Assembly: GCA_025769875.1 (NCBI GenBank)
Contig: JAGFNK010000446.1
Span: 1 to 42,542, forward strand
Direction of reading: 5' to 3'
Length of the DNA stretch: 42,542 nucleotides
Source: Russula earlei
Taxonomy: Eukaryota; Basidiomycota; Agaricomycetes; Russulales; Russulaceae
In this document: positions 19,964 through 30,996 of the stretch, piece by piece
How positions within the stretch are numbered: position 1 is the stretch's first letter
Layout of the letters: every line of letters begins with the position of its first letter
Position numbers and translations under genes: made by a program
Notes under the pieces: model-generated
Seen by the model: only the letters and a program-made list of their open reading frames with translations
Told to the model about the DNA's origin: nothing
Databases searched by the model: none

Positions 19964-21718
19964 ATGGATTATGCTATCTTCCGTGAAGAGCTTGCGCTCA
20001 AGTATTCTTCTTATGGCCACGCTCTCTGGAAACCAAGCCCAGAAGGACGTTATCCTGCCGTAGAAGTCGGCGATGTTGGTTTCATTCACGAGGGCTACTT
20101 CCACCGCCTGTTTAATATTCTACTTCCAAGAGACGATCCATCCCATCCAGATGGTGTTCCGCCAGGTCATGAGCAGTTAAAACTTAACATCAATTCGCCT
20201 ACCAACTACACGGGCACACTCCACCCTAATCACCTCCGTTCGAACGGAGTTTCAGACACGTCTGATGTAGATCGACGTTTTGTTCAAGAGTAAGCAAACT
20301 CGAAGCTCACAGAATTCCTTGTCACTGACCACACGTAGTCCTGACGCAGCTGCACGACTCTATTTTTCATGCTCAAACAGGCGAGGTGCCCTTCTTTCCC
20401 TTCCTGTGCCTGCCCAACGCCAAGATACGGCAGTTCGGAGGGAATTCACTAAATTTATCATAAAGCACATTGACGAGTGGTTTGCGTTCGCTCAGGGGCT
20501 TGGCTTTGGAATACACCGCAGGGAGGACATCATTTTAGTCACTGGGCGTGATCTCACGAGATCATGGGCCAACATCGCATTCCAGGAACGGGATCAAAAG
20601 ATGTCATTCGGGGTTCAAGCGTCTCGCGGTTCCGATGTACAGTGGCAATTCACACCTGAAGGTGCCGGGGGAGTGGCATTCAATCTCGGTCCAAGTGGCC
20701 AGGTGCGTTGCTGCGATCTTTTTTCCGCCCCAACATACAATACAGGGACAAGTCATGGACTAATTTCGGGCTAACTGGGTCAGGATCTACCGGAAAATCA
20801 GTGTATTTTTGTCAGAGGCATCCGTGTATCCAGAATTACGAGGATATTCCCACGACTTCTAGGAGCAGCAGGGCCCTCTCAGATTCCAGGTGACGATGAT
20901 ACTGAATCTGATGCCCAACCAATAAGCATCCCTGCGAATGTCGACGTGAGATGGTCCATTTGACCCTTCTGACCCTTGTTTGACATTCCGAAGTATTTAG
21001 ACCCCCTTCATACAATCCTACAATATATCGCTATCGTGAGTGTTCCTGGTTTGCCTCCCCTATCAATGGTGTAAGGAGTTGTATAGCAAACCCCTGATTG
21101 TGATATGGCTGTTGTTCATGATGACGACCTTCGATGCATCGGTATTGAAGTATGTTCATCCGTTTGTCGATTGTTATGTCTCACTCATGCTTGTAGTCAC
21201 TCGAAACCCTCCACCCAGATACGTTGTTAACTCACCTTCAGAAATCTCAACCAGAAATATATCAAGTTGAATTTGGTGAGTACGCGGGAAGCGTCAATGG
21301 TGATCTCATCGGTCCTTACGTTGAAGGGGTTTACGCAAAGATTGCTCTTTTACTAGTCACAGTGACAAGAGTGGTTCAAAATCCAAAGCGCCACCAATTA
21401 AAATAGCAACGTTATCTAGGAACACAGCCGATGAACTTGAATCCATGACTCTCCAAAACGAGTGCAGTGCTGTCGAGGAGAGAAGTCAGAGTTTTCCTTT
21501 GTGAGATCTCCACCTTTCGAATGGCATTGCTATTAACTCTCGCCAGGAGTCCAAGTCCCACGCAACACCAAGACTGGCCCCCCAAATCAATCGTGAAAAT
21601 GCTTCGGAATCGCCTGACGAATTGGTTACCATCTATACAAGAGACGAAGGGCGACCGAGGACGTGGCAAAGGCCCGTTCAACAATTGCTGGATATCCATC
21701 CTGGATGGATCCACATGA
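19964..21718 (+). CDS. FREEL-family agaricomycete protein, locus 3 (most complete copy)
   Basis: Eight exons are placed with good GT-AG junctions: 19964-20289, 20339-20702, 20784-20945, 20994-21035, 21087-21149, 21197-21279, 21357-21500 and 21547-21718. The product begins MDYAIFREELALKYSSYGHA, contains EVGDVGFIHEGYFHRLFNIL, FSCSNRRGALLSLPVPAQ, KHIDEWFAFAQ, REDIILVTGRDLTRSWANI, LPENQCIFVRGIRV, an acidic GDDDTESD stretch, DMAVVHDDDL and QPEIYQVEFG. A C-terminal extension (KAPPIKIATLS..TADELESM) is matched by the other two copies. I recognise the family as widespread and multi-copy in agaricomycetes, but its function is unknown and I see no catalytic motif, signal peptide or membrane segment. 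The C-terminus is uncertain: a single base shift near 21657 would run it on into the DUF6532 remnant instead of stopping at 21718. Confidence 0.75.
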
Positions 21719-22042
21719 CATCCATGCCGTTCAAACGCGATTAACTCAGTAAGGCCTCCCCTATCGAAGTGTTTTGTTGCTAACTACCGGTAGTGCCCTG
21801 GAGATGAAGGCTGGACTGGATTCGAAATCTGGGATCGAAAAAGTTCGCCAAGCGTGGTTCTATCGTAAGGCTGCCAAAGATGCATGTCGATACGCACAGG
21901 TTGTCTTTTCATGTGATCTCTCACCTAGTAGTTTCTGAGGATTCACATTACAGAGCGTATCCATCCGTGGAAGTGCGTTTACAGACGCCACCTTGGTGGA
22001 AAATGCGCCATCGAGCGCTTCTTCGCAAGTTATCTCGATATA
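21650..22042 (+). pseudogene. DUF6532-associated N-terminal remnant
   Basis: One frame after about 21650 reads RRATEDVAKARSTIAG, then across an intron (about 21748-21791) ALEMKAGLDSKSGIEKV and FYRKAAKDACRYAQ. This lines up with the start of the DUF6532-type gene at locus 1 (KEAREMIAG, VKLGLGKKWGVAK, AYRRAARNANRLAQ). The next exon (about 21955-22042) ends SSQVISI and stop, and the DUF6532 core is absent. It is a truncated copy whose start is in a different frame from the exon it shares with the FREEL gene. Confidence 0.6.
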
Positions 22043-22567
22043 GTCCGCAAAACACAATGCGCCGCTTCATGGGGCACTACCTCCGTTCTGTTTATCTTAC
22101 CTGTCTGGCGTACGGGTTTCCCTTTGTCTACGGCCCTATGTGTCTTATTCTCTCCCGTCCGGTCCCCTGACACCTGTGCGTGGCACTCCGCCTACCAAGG
22201 GGTGGGTCTCCATGAATCAAACCAGGGGGAGGACGGATGACCCGAAAGAGTTGTTGCCCTCTCTGTAAGGTCGAAACGTTGAAAGCACTACCCACATCTC
22301 GAGCACACAGACCCTGCCACTCAACACACCCACCCAATCCCCGAGAGAGAATGCTGACAGCACATGAATTGTTTACTGTACCTCTTCAAAAGGACTTCCG
22401 ACGTGCTCAAGGCATAACGTCAATATTCGAACTTTTTAGCACTTCCTCCAGCCAGTACTGTGACATTAGGATGTCTTTTGCATAAAAGAAAGATCGATGA
22501 GAGGAGGAAAAAGCCAAAGGCAGAGCGTGTCGCTTCGTATATAGATCCTTCGTATGATACAAGCTCA
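22043..22567. other. Gene-free stretch
   Basis: I see no exon chain or repeat here. The right part must include the 3' untranslated region of the minus-strand SLA2 gene. Confidence 0.4.
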
Positions 22568-25500
22568 TTAGTCCGTCTCGTCGGTGTGATACCCTGCACG
22601 GCGCATTGCACCTAGCCGATGCCTTGCAGCGCCCAGGTCCTTCTCCAGACGCAAAATATCGACCTGCTGCTCCATCTCGCGCTTCTTGAACTCAAGCACG
22701 GCCATGTTTTTGTAGTCGACGTCCTCCTCCTCGACCTGCTTCGCAGAGATGGTGCGCACGAGCTTCACGAGCGCCTTGCACGCCTCGGTGACGGCCTTGG
22801 CCGCGAGTTCGAGGCGTTCCTGAGTTTTGGACATGAGATTGGCTTTGACCCTCGACGCCGCGACGAGCTGCGCTGTCGCGCCCGCCACCTCGTTCGACGC
22901 GACGATGAGCTGCTCGAGCGAGTGCGTGCCGGAGAGCACGCCGTCGGCCGCTTCGATGAGCAGGTTCGTCGCGAACGCGACAGAGCGCGCGGCGGAGATG
23001 AGGCCGTCCGTCCACCTGTTGTTGCGCTTGTAGAATTGCTGTGTCGAGCTCGTGCCCTTTCCCTGCGCGACGATCTCTTTCTGCGACTCTGTCGCGGCCT
23101 GGATCAGGCGCGCGATGGCGTTCGTGATTGCGAGCGCCGTGGACAGGATCAAGTCGTGCACTTGCAGATCCAGGGCGGAAGAGCGGCCGGTATCACGTGG
23201 GCGTGCCATGAGCTGGTGCAAGCGCTGCGTTGCTGCTTCGATCGCCTTCGCCGCGCCGAGCATTTCCTTCTCGACGAGGTCGCCGATGTCACCGTTTGTC
23301 TTGGTGAGGGACTTGCTCTTCGGGATGATCGATTCAACCGATTCGGACAGCTTCGTGAGCGCGTTGCGGATTTCGCCGTTGTTGCGCATTGCAACACTTG
23401 TACGTTGATTGCGATCAATGAGTTCGAGTTTATATGATTGCAAATTGAGAAAAAATCTGTAGCCCACATCACCCGCTGACTTTGCTATACCGACAAGTTT
23501 GTCGGCGGCATCCTCATCATCGACTAAACGAGTGATGCCTTTCACGCTCCTGAGAGTATCTGCAATTGCCTGAGCAAACTCGTTCGCCCCCTTGATGACG
23601 TCCACGTGGTCGCCACCCGGCTGTCCTCCGAGATACAGGTTGAAAATGGTGGCGAAATCCGTCGCGTTGCTCAAGGACTTCTCGATCATGGATAACGTAT
23701 ACTCGGGAGTCGAGTTTTGGTTCCCAACTTGCACAGGGGACTCGAGTTCATATATTGCCTCGTCGATTTTAGTCTGACAGGCTTGGAGGATTGAATCTAC
23801 CCAACAGTATTCTGATGAGACTTTGCTAAATCAGAATCATACCGACGCACCTATGATCTGGTTGAGCCTTTTGCGGTTATCGAGGATGAGGGTGTCAATC
23901 TGCGCATTCGTAGCCTCGTCCATAAAACCTTGACTCTGGACGCTATTGTGAGCGGCCGACGATCCAATGATGGTGTGTAGGTCAACGAACCTGTTGCACC
24001 TCTGAGAGCTGCTGAAGAGTGGAGTCCATGCCCTCTTGCAAAATAGCTATCTCCTGGTCCTTTTCATCGCGTAGGCGGTCCAATTCACCCGAGGCACCGT
24101 CTAGTTTGGCTAGGAGATCATCAAGCTGGATTTGTTTGGACTGTAACCGTCATCAGAAGCAGGCCCAGAGGGGAAGCGCGCCAGAACGCACCCGCAATGT
24201 GTCCTCTAGCTCAGAGATCTGCCGATTGTACCTCTGAAGAACGCTTGACACCTCGGAACTCTTGGATCGGGTTGCGTCTTCAGCCCTTTCATGAGCAAAG
24301 TCGAGCTCACGACGGAGGCGTTCGATCTCCTCCCTATGCGACGACTTTTGACGGTCAACGTCGAAGCGAGCACGATCACGTTCGCGAAGCATGTCGGCGA
24401 GCTCCAAATTTTTCGCTTTCAGATCGCGCTCCATCCTTTCCATGCGATCGATCGCCTCCTGGGCAGAGTTGGCTTTAAGTTGCAACTGCTTGCTCTTTGA
24501 AAGCATGTCGAGGTGTTCCGTACGCAGCTGGCTGTATAGCTTTGCAAGAGACTCATACTTGTTTCGCCATAAGGTAACTTGATCCTGGAGTTGCTTGATG
24601 AGCTCGTCCTTTGACGCTATCTGAGAGTTAACATTCGCGGGAAATGGATCCCAGTTCACCCTCGAGGGCTTTGACTCTCTGGAAAGAGACTGTCAATAGA
24701 GGTACGGGAAAGTCACCGGACGAAGCACCGACCCGGTCATACTGCTCCAGAAGCAGTTGATCCCTTTCGAATTGTCCTCGTGCGCCGAGGAGCTCGCGCT
24801 CCAGTTCGTTGACACGCTGGGCAGCTTGGTTATTCAGCTGATAAAGTTGCTGCTGTTGGAGCTGTTCAAGAGCCAGCCTCTCGCGCTCTTGTTGCTCGCG
24901 TTGTCGCTGTTCGAACTCTAGCTGTTGTTGACGTTCAAGCTCCTGGCGGCGGCGTTCTTCGGCCTCTTGCTGAGCCTTCAGGGCAGCCTGTTGATCTTCA
25001 TATTGTTTAAGTAACCGCGCTTGCTCGCTAATGACAGATTCATCAGCGACAGGCGCTGCAGGCGGTGGCGTGGGTGATCTTGCGGCGGTTGTGGGGCGAG
25101 CGGGCAAGTCAGGTGCACCCTCATTATCGAATAGATTTGGTGGTTCCTACAAGTGCCAAAATAGCTCAGTAAAATACCATATTAAAGAAATGTGACCAAC
25201 CTGGCCGAGTTTGGGGACGTTTATAAGGCCGGTGAGGTACTTCAGATTAGAACATTCATAATAGAACTTGCGCAAACTATAATGCTGGGCATTATAACGT
25301 TGACGAAGGGGTTCGAGTGCTTCCATATCATTTGTCCCTACATTCGGAAGGGGAAGGTGAGTAGGAATAGAAAGGAAGAGGGGTTGCGCACGAACTTCGG
25401 TACATAGCCCGCAACATGCTGGTGATAAACCTGTATATCCCCCAACTTTCCTTTACTAGAGGTACCAAGGAAGAGATGCGACAGTCATTGTTCGCAGAGG

Positions 25501-26330
25501 CGCGAAAGTTCGAAAAGACCATTTTTGAAACGACTCAATCTGGTCTTGCAGCTGCATGAGGTCCGATATTGTCTCGTACCTGAGGACGTGAGCGGCGATA
25601 ACCACAACGCACAACGTCAATTGCTTACCCTTCATTAGGGTCATCGATACCCTTCAAGGTGACATACTCCTCGTACTCAAATAAGCCATTGAACTCAGGC
25701 CGGAAGTCGATGGAATCGAAGCTTCGCCAATAGAAATTGCACGTATGCACGGATCAGAGGACCATACCCTACGCGAATTGTGGACGTAGAATAGATGACA
25801 TAGGAAAAAAATTACCTTTGCCTCCGTCATGGCCAATAGTTCGTGAGCAGGTTTCAAGCCATCCCGTTTGACTTTGTGCCTCTTTGATCGTCTATCAATG
25901 AAACATCGACACCTGGTCAAGATCGTAATGTGATTCATCACGCACGACTGGATGACCTTCCTGGAGAACCTTATGTACCATGATGAGCGCTTTGAAGGCC
26001 TGGACTTCATCTGAGAGAATTGGCTGGACTCGGAGTCCTGACCAGAAGGAAATGGACGAGTGATAGTCCCAAGTGAACACGATGCATTCTGGCGGGGTGT
26101 CAAAGCTTCAAATCACGGCGTACCAGGGTAGCACACGTACTACGAACATGTTTCTGCTTCGGTGCCGTCTCTTCTGGGCTGGTCGCTTTCTTGATGTTAA
26201 CAGCTAGTTCTTGTTCCGCCTTGTCTTTGTCCACGGGTCGAGTGGGATAGTGAACTTCATCGCCGTCTGCGTCAAAGCCGGCACCAGGCCGCCGTCCGTA
26301 CGACCTGTCATAGGAGCTGACTGAGTTCAC
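22568..26330 (-). CDS. SLA2: SLA2/End4 endocytic adaptor (Hip1R homologue)
   Basis: The protein links clathrin-coated endocytic sites to actin: an N-terminal ANTH domain binds phosphoinositides, the middle coils and dimerises, and the C-terminal THATCH (I/LWEQ) domain binds F-actin. Seen from the N-terminus: KAEQELAVNIKKATSPEE, TWDYHSSISFWSGLRVQP, FKALIMVHKVLQEGHP, AQSQTGWLETC, PLVKESWGIYRFITSMLRAM, YYECSNLKYLTGLI; then a Pro/Gln-rich coiled coil (EEERRQELER, QLQDQVTLWRNKYESLAKLY); then TNAQIDTLILDNRKRLNQII and the THATCH module ending RHRLGAMRRAGYHTD, all as in agaricomycete SLA2. Three single-base breaks interrupt it: one extra base near 25700, one missing in the T-run at 25522-25526, one extra in GGG at 24639-24641. 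The start is uncertain; no in-frame ATG precedes the SYDRSYGRRPG segment without another exon. Confidence 0.88.
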
Positions 26331-26482
26331 TGAGCCTCGCGAACATGCTCTAGACGTACATGCTGGTTGAATAAGATGACCGTTAAACTGCGGATGAACA
26401 GGTCGGACGGATGTGAGCGTGGGAACAGTTGCCGGGCCGTGACGTCGTGTTTTCCCTCGTCGGTCGTTTGACTGACTTGATC
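26331..26482. promoter_or_regulatory. Divergent promoter, SLA2 / SURF1
   Basis: About 150 bases separate the two outward-facing genes. If SLA2 has a further 5' exon the shared interval is shorter or the transcripts overlap. Confidence 0.5.
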
Positions 26483-27490
26483 ATGTATCGGTTGAGCGGT
26501 AGCATTCGTCAATCCAGCCGCATTGGCAGGCCAATTTACAATTCCTCCCGTTTTCAACATACGGAGAAGGGCGTGGGGTCCCCTTACTCTGCTAAACGTT
26601 ACACGTTCCTAAACCCGACACTTATTACCTTGGGTCTCATACCCGTTTTGACGTTTGCGCTGGGGACTTGGCAAGTCCAAAGGCTCAAATGGAAGATCAA
26701 TCTCATTGACCAATTGTCTGAAAAGCTTCAAAGAGAGCCCATCCTATTACCCAGCAAAGTCAAGTAAGCCCTTCCTTGTGTATGTTTTGTATTTTTATCA
26801 CGTCATATACAGCCTTGCGGCCATCCCGGAGTTCGTTTTCAGAAGAGTCACACTACGAGGGAGGTGGGATCATGCCCATTCTATGCTTCTAGGTCCTCGC
26901 GTTTTGGATGGCACAAATGGTTATCACCTCATCACGCCTCTTATTCGAGAAAACGGTTCTACCGTCCTTGTTGATCGCGGATTTATCTCCGATCACACCG
27001 CTGCGAAGAGAAAATATTCCACTCCAGATGGAGAAGTGGAGGTCCATGGTATGCTAAGAGAGTCTCAGGCTCGCAACAACTTCACGCCAGACAATAGCCC
27101 TGCGAAGGGCGAGTGGTACTGGGTTGATGTCGCAGCTATGGCAGACTATGCTGGGGGTCAATCGTCTAACGTCCAACCAGTATTAGTAGAAGAGGTATTC
27201 GGTATGTTCTCTTACTCGGCCTCAGTCGAGTGACTACAATCATCTGTAGAGGGTCATGGTGGAGACGCTGCCATGCGATTGTCTAATGGAGTTCCCATAG
27301 GCAAGTTACCAACTGTGGACATACGAAATGCGCACGCGTCGTATGTGGCAACTTGGTAAGTGCTAATATTCCCTGTCTGAGAGCCATTTACATTGTATAC
27401 AGGTATTCCTTATCGGCGGTCACCACTTTTATGTTCATACGGCTGTTGCTCAGACAGCGGCGGACCTCTGCAAGGCTTCCACGACAATAG
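26483..27490 (+). CDS. SHY1: SURF1/Shy1 cytochrome c oxidase assembly factor
   Basis: Exons 26483-26763, 26813-27201, 27250-27355 and 27403-27490 give 287 residues, with every junction in phase. The product is an inner-mitochondrial-membrane protein that helps insert haem a and assemble Cox1. Seen: a basic, Ser/Arg-rich mitochondrial presequence ([17 protein letters not shown]), a first membrane segment followed by [17 protein letters not shown] (the G.WQ..R..WK signature), [34 protein letters not shown], a GEWYWVDV block, and a second membrane segment near the C-terminus ([16 protein letters not shown]). The length and the two end membrane segments match the family. No frame damage is seen. 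Confidence 0.93.
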
Positions 27491-27708
27491 AGTTCTCACT
27501 TTCCTAATCAAAAATAAATAAACCCGTATCTGAGAGCTCGAATAGTCGAGAGATCCACAAGAGTGAAGTTGGGCTGGTTCCTGTCTGCGTAGTTAATACA
27601 AGCTTTACTTCCCGATCGGGATAATTACGTAGCGCGTATTGGGCACACGTGGGAATGGCCGGTAAATGTTTTCGATAATCCTTCCCTTAGCCCAGGGTAC
27701 TCCGAGTG

Positions 27709-30700
27709 ATGGCCATACCCACAAAGTCCCTTCCAGTTGCCTCTCCATCTGCCGCAAATCGTCATGCCCGCATTTCTTTCCCGCCAGCGGGTCCACCCTC
27801 CGATGTCGACAGTTTGGGCGATCACTCTTCTATTGGCATTGGCCCGCCGCCCCCATTAAGACGCACCTCAACTGGGCTAGAGGTCAGTACTAACGGCGAG
27901 TCCCAGACAGAAGAGAGGCGAAGGGTCAAATCTGCCAGTGTCGGTGGTGCATTATCTGCTCGCACGCAACCTCAGAAACTTGTCCAACCTGCGCGGAGGA
28001 GGACCATGACATCTGCAGAGGCAGCCAAGCCTCATAAAGCTGATAGGGGGCGAAAGAATGCCGGAAGCCTTGAATCCTCGTTAGATGAACTTGAGCCTGG
28101 CGTGTTCTCTGACGAATATGACTTATGTGCGTGTTTCGAACCTCATATATCCTGGCTCCTGACATCCCCGTTTTCCTACGTCGCAGCACATGAGGGTGAG
28201 TTATGTTTCCATTATCTCATACCTGCGCCAACGTCTCCTCTCAGACCCTAAGATACTTGAGGACGTCCAACGCGCTCTGAAACTGAAACTTCGTCGGGAG
28301 GCAAGACTGCGAGCGGCCCGTGCCAACGACTCCTCCTTGTCCACTTCATCACGCTCTTCCCCCGTCAGATATTCTTTGCCACTCCTTAACCCCCCAACCA
28401 CTCGCATCACCAAACCCAGTCTAGAGTCGGAGTTGGATTTCAGCCCCTCCGTCGGAATCGATCGCCTTCACCCGGTGCCCACGTCAACAGATGATGGCGC
28501 CACGCTCGATTGGGCCAGTATTCTTTCCGAAGAGGACAAGTCAGATAGGAAATGGTCGTTATCGTTACCGAAGCGCAAACCTAAAGACAGGCCTTTACCA
28601 GCCCTGTCCAAGGATGCGCTTGAGAGGCAAGAGATCGCATTTTCAGGTGAAGTGACCTACCATACTCGGTGAACATGAAGTATCTCATAAAGTGTGATAG
28701 GGAGAATCTCTCGGATCAAGTCTTCTGCACTGCCTCACACATTAAAAAAGGCCACCATCACCGCTGACCAATTGCGCCGGAGATACGACTTTCTTTCGAA
28801 TGCTCTCGAGACGGAGCCGAAAGCTGGAAATCCTATCCTTACTGTAGCAAAGTGGAATGCAGGCCTGGATCCAATTGTACAACATCTCCTTGAACAAGCC
28901 GAACCTTTGACATGGCACAAACATCTTCGTGCCAAACGCCCCGGTCGTAGCCCTCGCTTTCCGTGGCATGTCACCGCACTTCTTTTTGAGGAACGAGTCA
29001 GGGCGCAGGCGCGCCTCGCGGCAATGGCAATGGAAACAATACCAGAAGATGTCCTTAACAACATCGAGTCACCCCCATTGTCTAGAAGCTCGCCTGAGCT
29101 CGCCTACCCCTCACCACCTACTTTCGTGCGTACCTCAAGTGATCGATTGCACCCATCCTTGTCCCGTCGGCGATCTGATGATGGCCACGTATCTTTTGAG
29201 CCCATCATTGAACCTAGCCGAAGATCGCTCGACGAGTCACGGCAAAGTTCACTATATGGTGACGGTTTTAACGGCTCGCGTAATCGCAGAGCTTCTCCCT
29301 CAAGTAGTCGGGTCTACTTGAGGGATCTCGCCTCTCGGGTCCGTCGAAAGAGTGCCGAGAGCGATGAAGCATCCTCGTCTCACCAATCAATATCGGACGA
29401 TAATGGACGAGCAGACGAGTCCCGTAGAAAGGGTGCCAAGCGTAGACACTTTTTCCGGGTCCCTGAACTGGATTTGGTGTCACGCACTCAGCCCAATCGC
29501 CGTGTCGGAGTTGCCGAAGAGATAGATGCTCCTGCCGAATGGGCTGGCTCCCCAGCAACGGCTGGGAAAGCACCTCAGGAGTTGAGAACGCCTGGTCCCA
29601 ACGACTTTTCGAACCTCCACCGCTCGCCATCGCAGCCACAATCAGCGCTATCACAGTTAGATACGGCGTCGGCTGTGGCGCATCAGGTTTCGCCGAGGCC
29701 TGACCGTTTGTTGCATGGACGGGTCTCATTACCATCTACACCACAGCCTTCCTGGACGGCGGAAGAGGAAGAGATCGACGCAGAGGCTGAACGAGACGAG
29801 TACGAGCGGCGCGCAGAGTAGGTCCTCCGAAATGTAATCAGACGGTGACCTGACGACCCTGCAGGCTCCTTGATAATGCTATCGCTCAGAACCAAAGGAA
29901 TCGTTACCTGTTACAGCGCGTAGTAGGCGGAATCAAGGAGTACGAAACGATTCAGGCCAAGCTCTCTAAGACCCTTGGTCTGGCCTACAGTCCTCTCCCT
30001 CCCTCGCTTATCGATGCATTTTCTCATGATCCGGCGGTTGTTACCGGGGCTACACGACAAAAGCGAGGGTGGCAGGCAGTCGAGGACATACACAGTAACG
30101 TTGCCCGACAAAGGAATACCGTGCGAGAGTATCTACGGGAAGCACGCCTCGTCGAGGTTGCGCCTCCACCAAGCGTACTCGACTCCCCGCTGAAGTCTCT
30201 TCAACAATCGCTGGACGCTCTTGAGCAACGTCGCACCGTTATTACCCAGAAAGTGCAGGAGGTTACCGAGACGCTCACGAGGGTGAAGCAGCTACATGCG
30301 TCGGTGAAGGCGGAGTACAACAACGCCATGACACATACATCGTCCGTTTATCCCGAGGTACGTCCGACCAGAGTCGTCCCGGACACGTACTGAACACATG
30401 GCCCAGCTTTCCGAAATCATCGTTTTGGAAGAGAGGTACAAGGACAGGTACAAGCAGCTGTGGGAATTCGGCATGGACGCGCTCACGATCCTCCTGGATT
30501 CCGTCACGCCATTCTGGAGGAACTACGGAAAGGTCATCGGCATAGACGCGCAAGACTTCCTGATCATTCCCTGGTACCGAAACGAGTTCACTGGGGAGCC
30601 AGAGAGATACCCCATCAAGATGCTTCCTCGCCGATCCTTCCAACATTGGGTCGGGCTCGTCCTCTTTTTCTTCATCACGCTGGCCATCCTCATATTGCAG

Positions 30701-30901
30701 ATACGGGCCGCGCTCTCCTTTTCGTCGCTATATCACTTGCCGTTCAAAGTGTTGCCTGGGCTGTGGTGGATCAGCGTGCCATTCTTTGGGACCACGGCGA
30801 TAATATTGTGGATGGCGGTGCTGGTGGAGCTGTGCATCCTGGGAGCGCAGCTCGCCGTAGCGTTGTGGTGGATTGGATGGTATGCGGGTGTGTTCCACTG
30901 A
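27709..30901 (+). CDS. Conserved fungal membrane protein of unknown function, 977 residues
   Basis: Six exons (27709-28126, 28187-28195, 28245-28646, 28701-29817, 29865-30357, 30407-30901) join in phase to 977 residues. I do not recognise the family. The N-terminal 600 or so residues are Ser/Pro/Arg-rich and look disordered, with two more ordered islands: DPKILEDVQRALKLKLRREA and LRRRYDFLSNALETEP...NPILTVAKWNAGLDPIVQHLL. An acidic patch (AEEEEIDAEAERDEYERR) leads into a helical, coiled-coil stretch (NAIAQNQRNRYLLQRVVGG, LQQSLDALEQRRTVITQK). The C-terminus has LEERYKDRYKQLWEFGMDAL, DFLIIPWYRNEF, and two or three membrane segments (VGLVLFFFITLAILIL, WWISVPFFGTTAIILWM, CILGAQLAVALWWIGWY). The order suggests a cytosolic scaffold anchored in a membrane by its C-terminus. 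Exon 2 is a nine-base microexon encoding most of Ser-His-Glu. Confidence 0.8.
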
Positions 30902-30996
30902 ACGACCACCGACGCAGCACCGTTTCTCGTGCACTCGATTTTGCTTTCGTTGTTATCTTTACTCACACCTTTTATTCATAAATTATGAGATTCGAA

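Noticed and set aside
22619..23437. Long plus-strand open frame of 272 codons opposite SLA2
   Set aside because: It is the antisense shadow of the THATCH domain, with Arg/Leu/Asp-rich sequence and no independent signal.
22568..26330. Calling SLA2 a pseudogene
   Set aside because: Breaks are single bases in short runs and the protein resumes in full in each case; RPB6, an essential gene, shows the same pattern, so sequence error is the simpler explanation.
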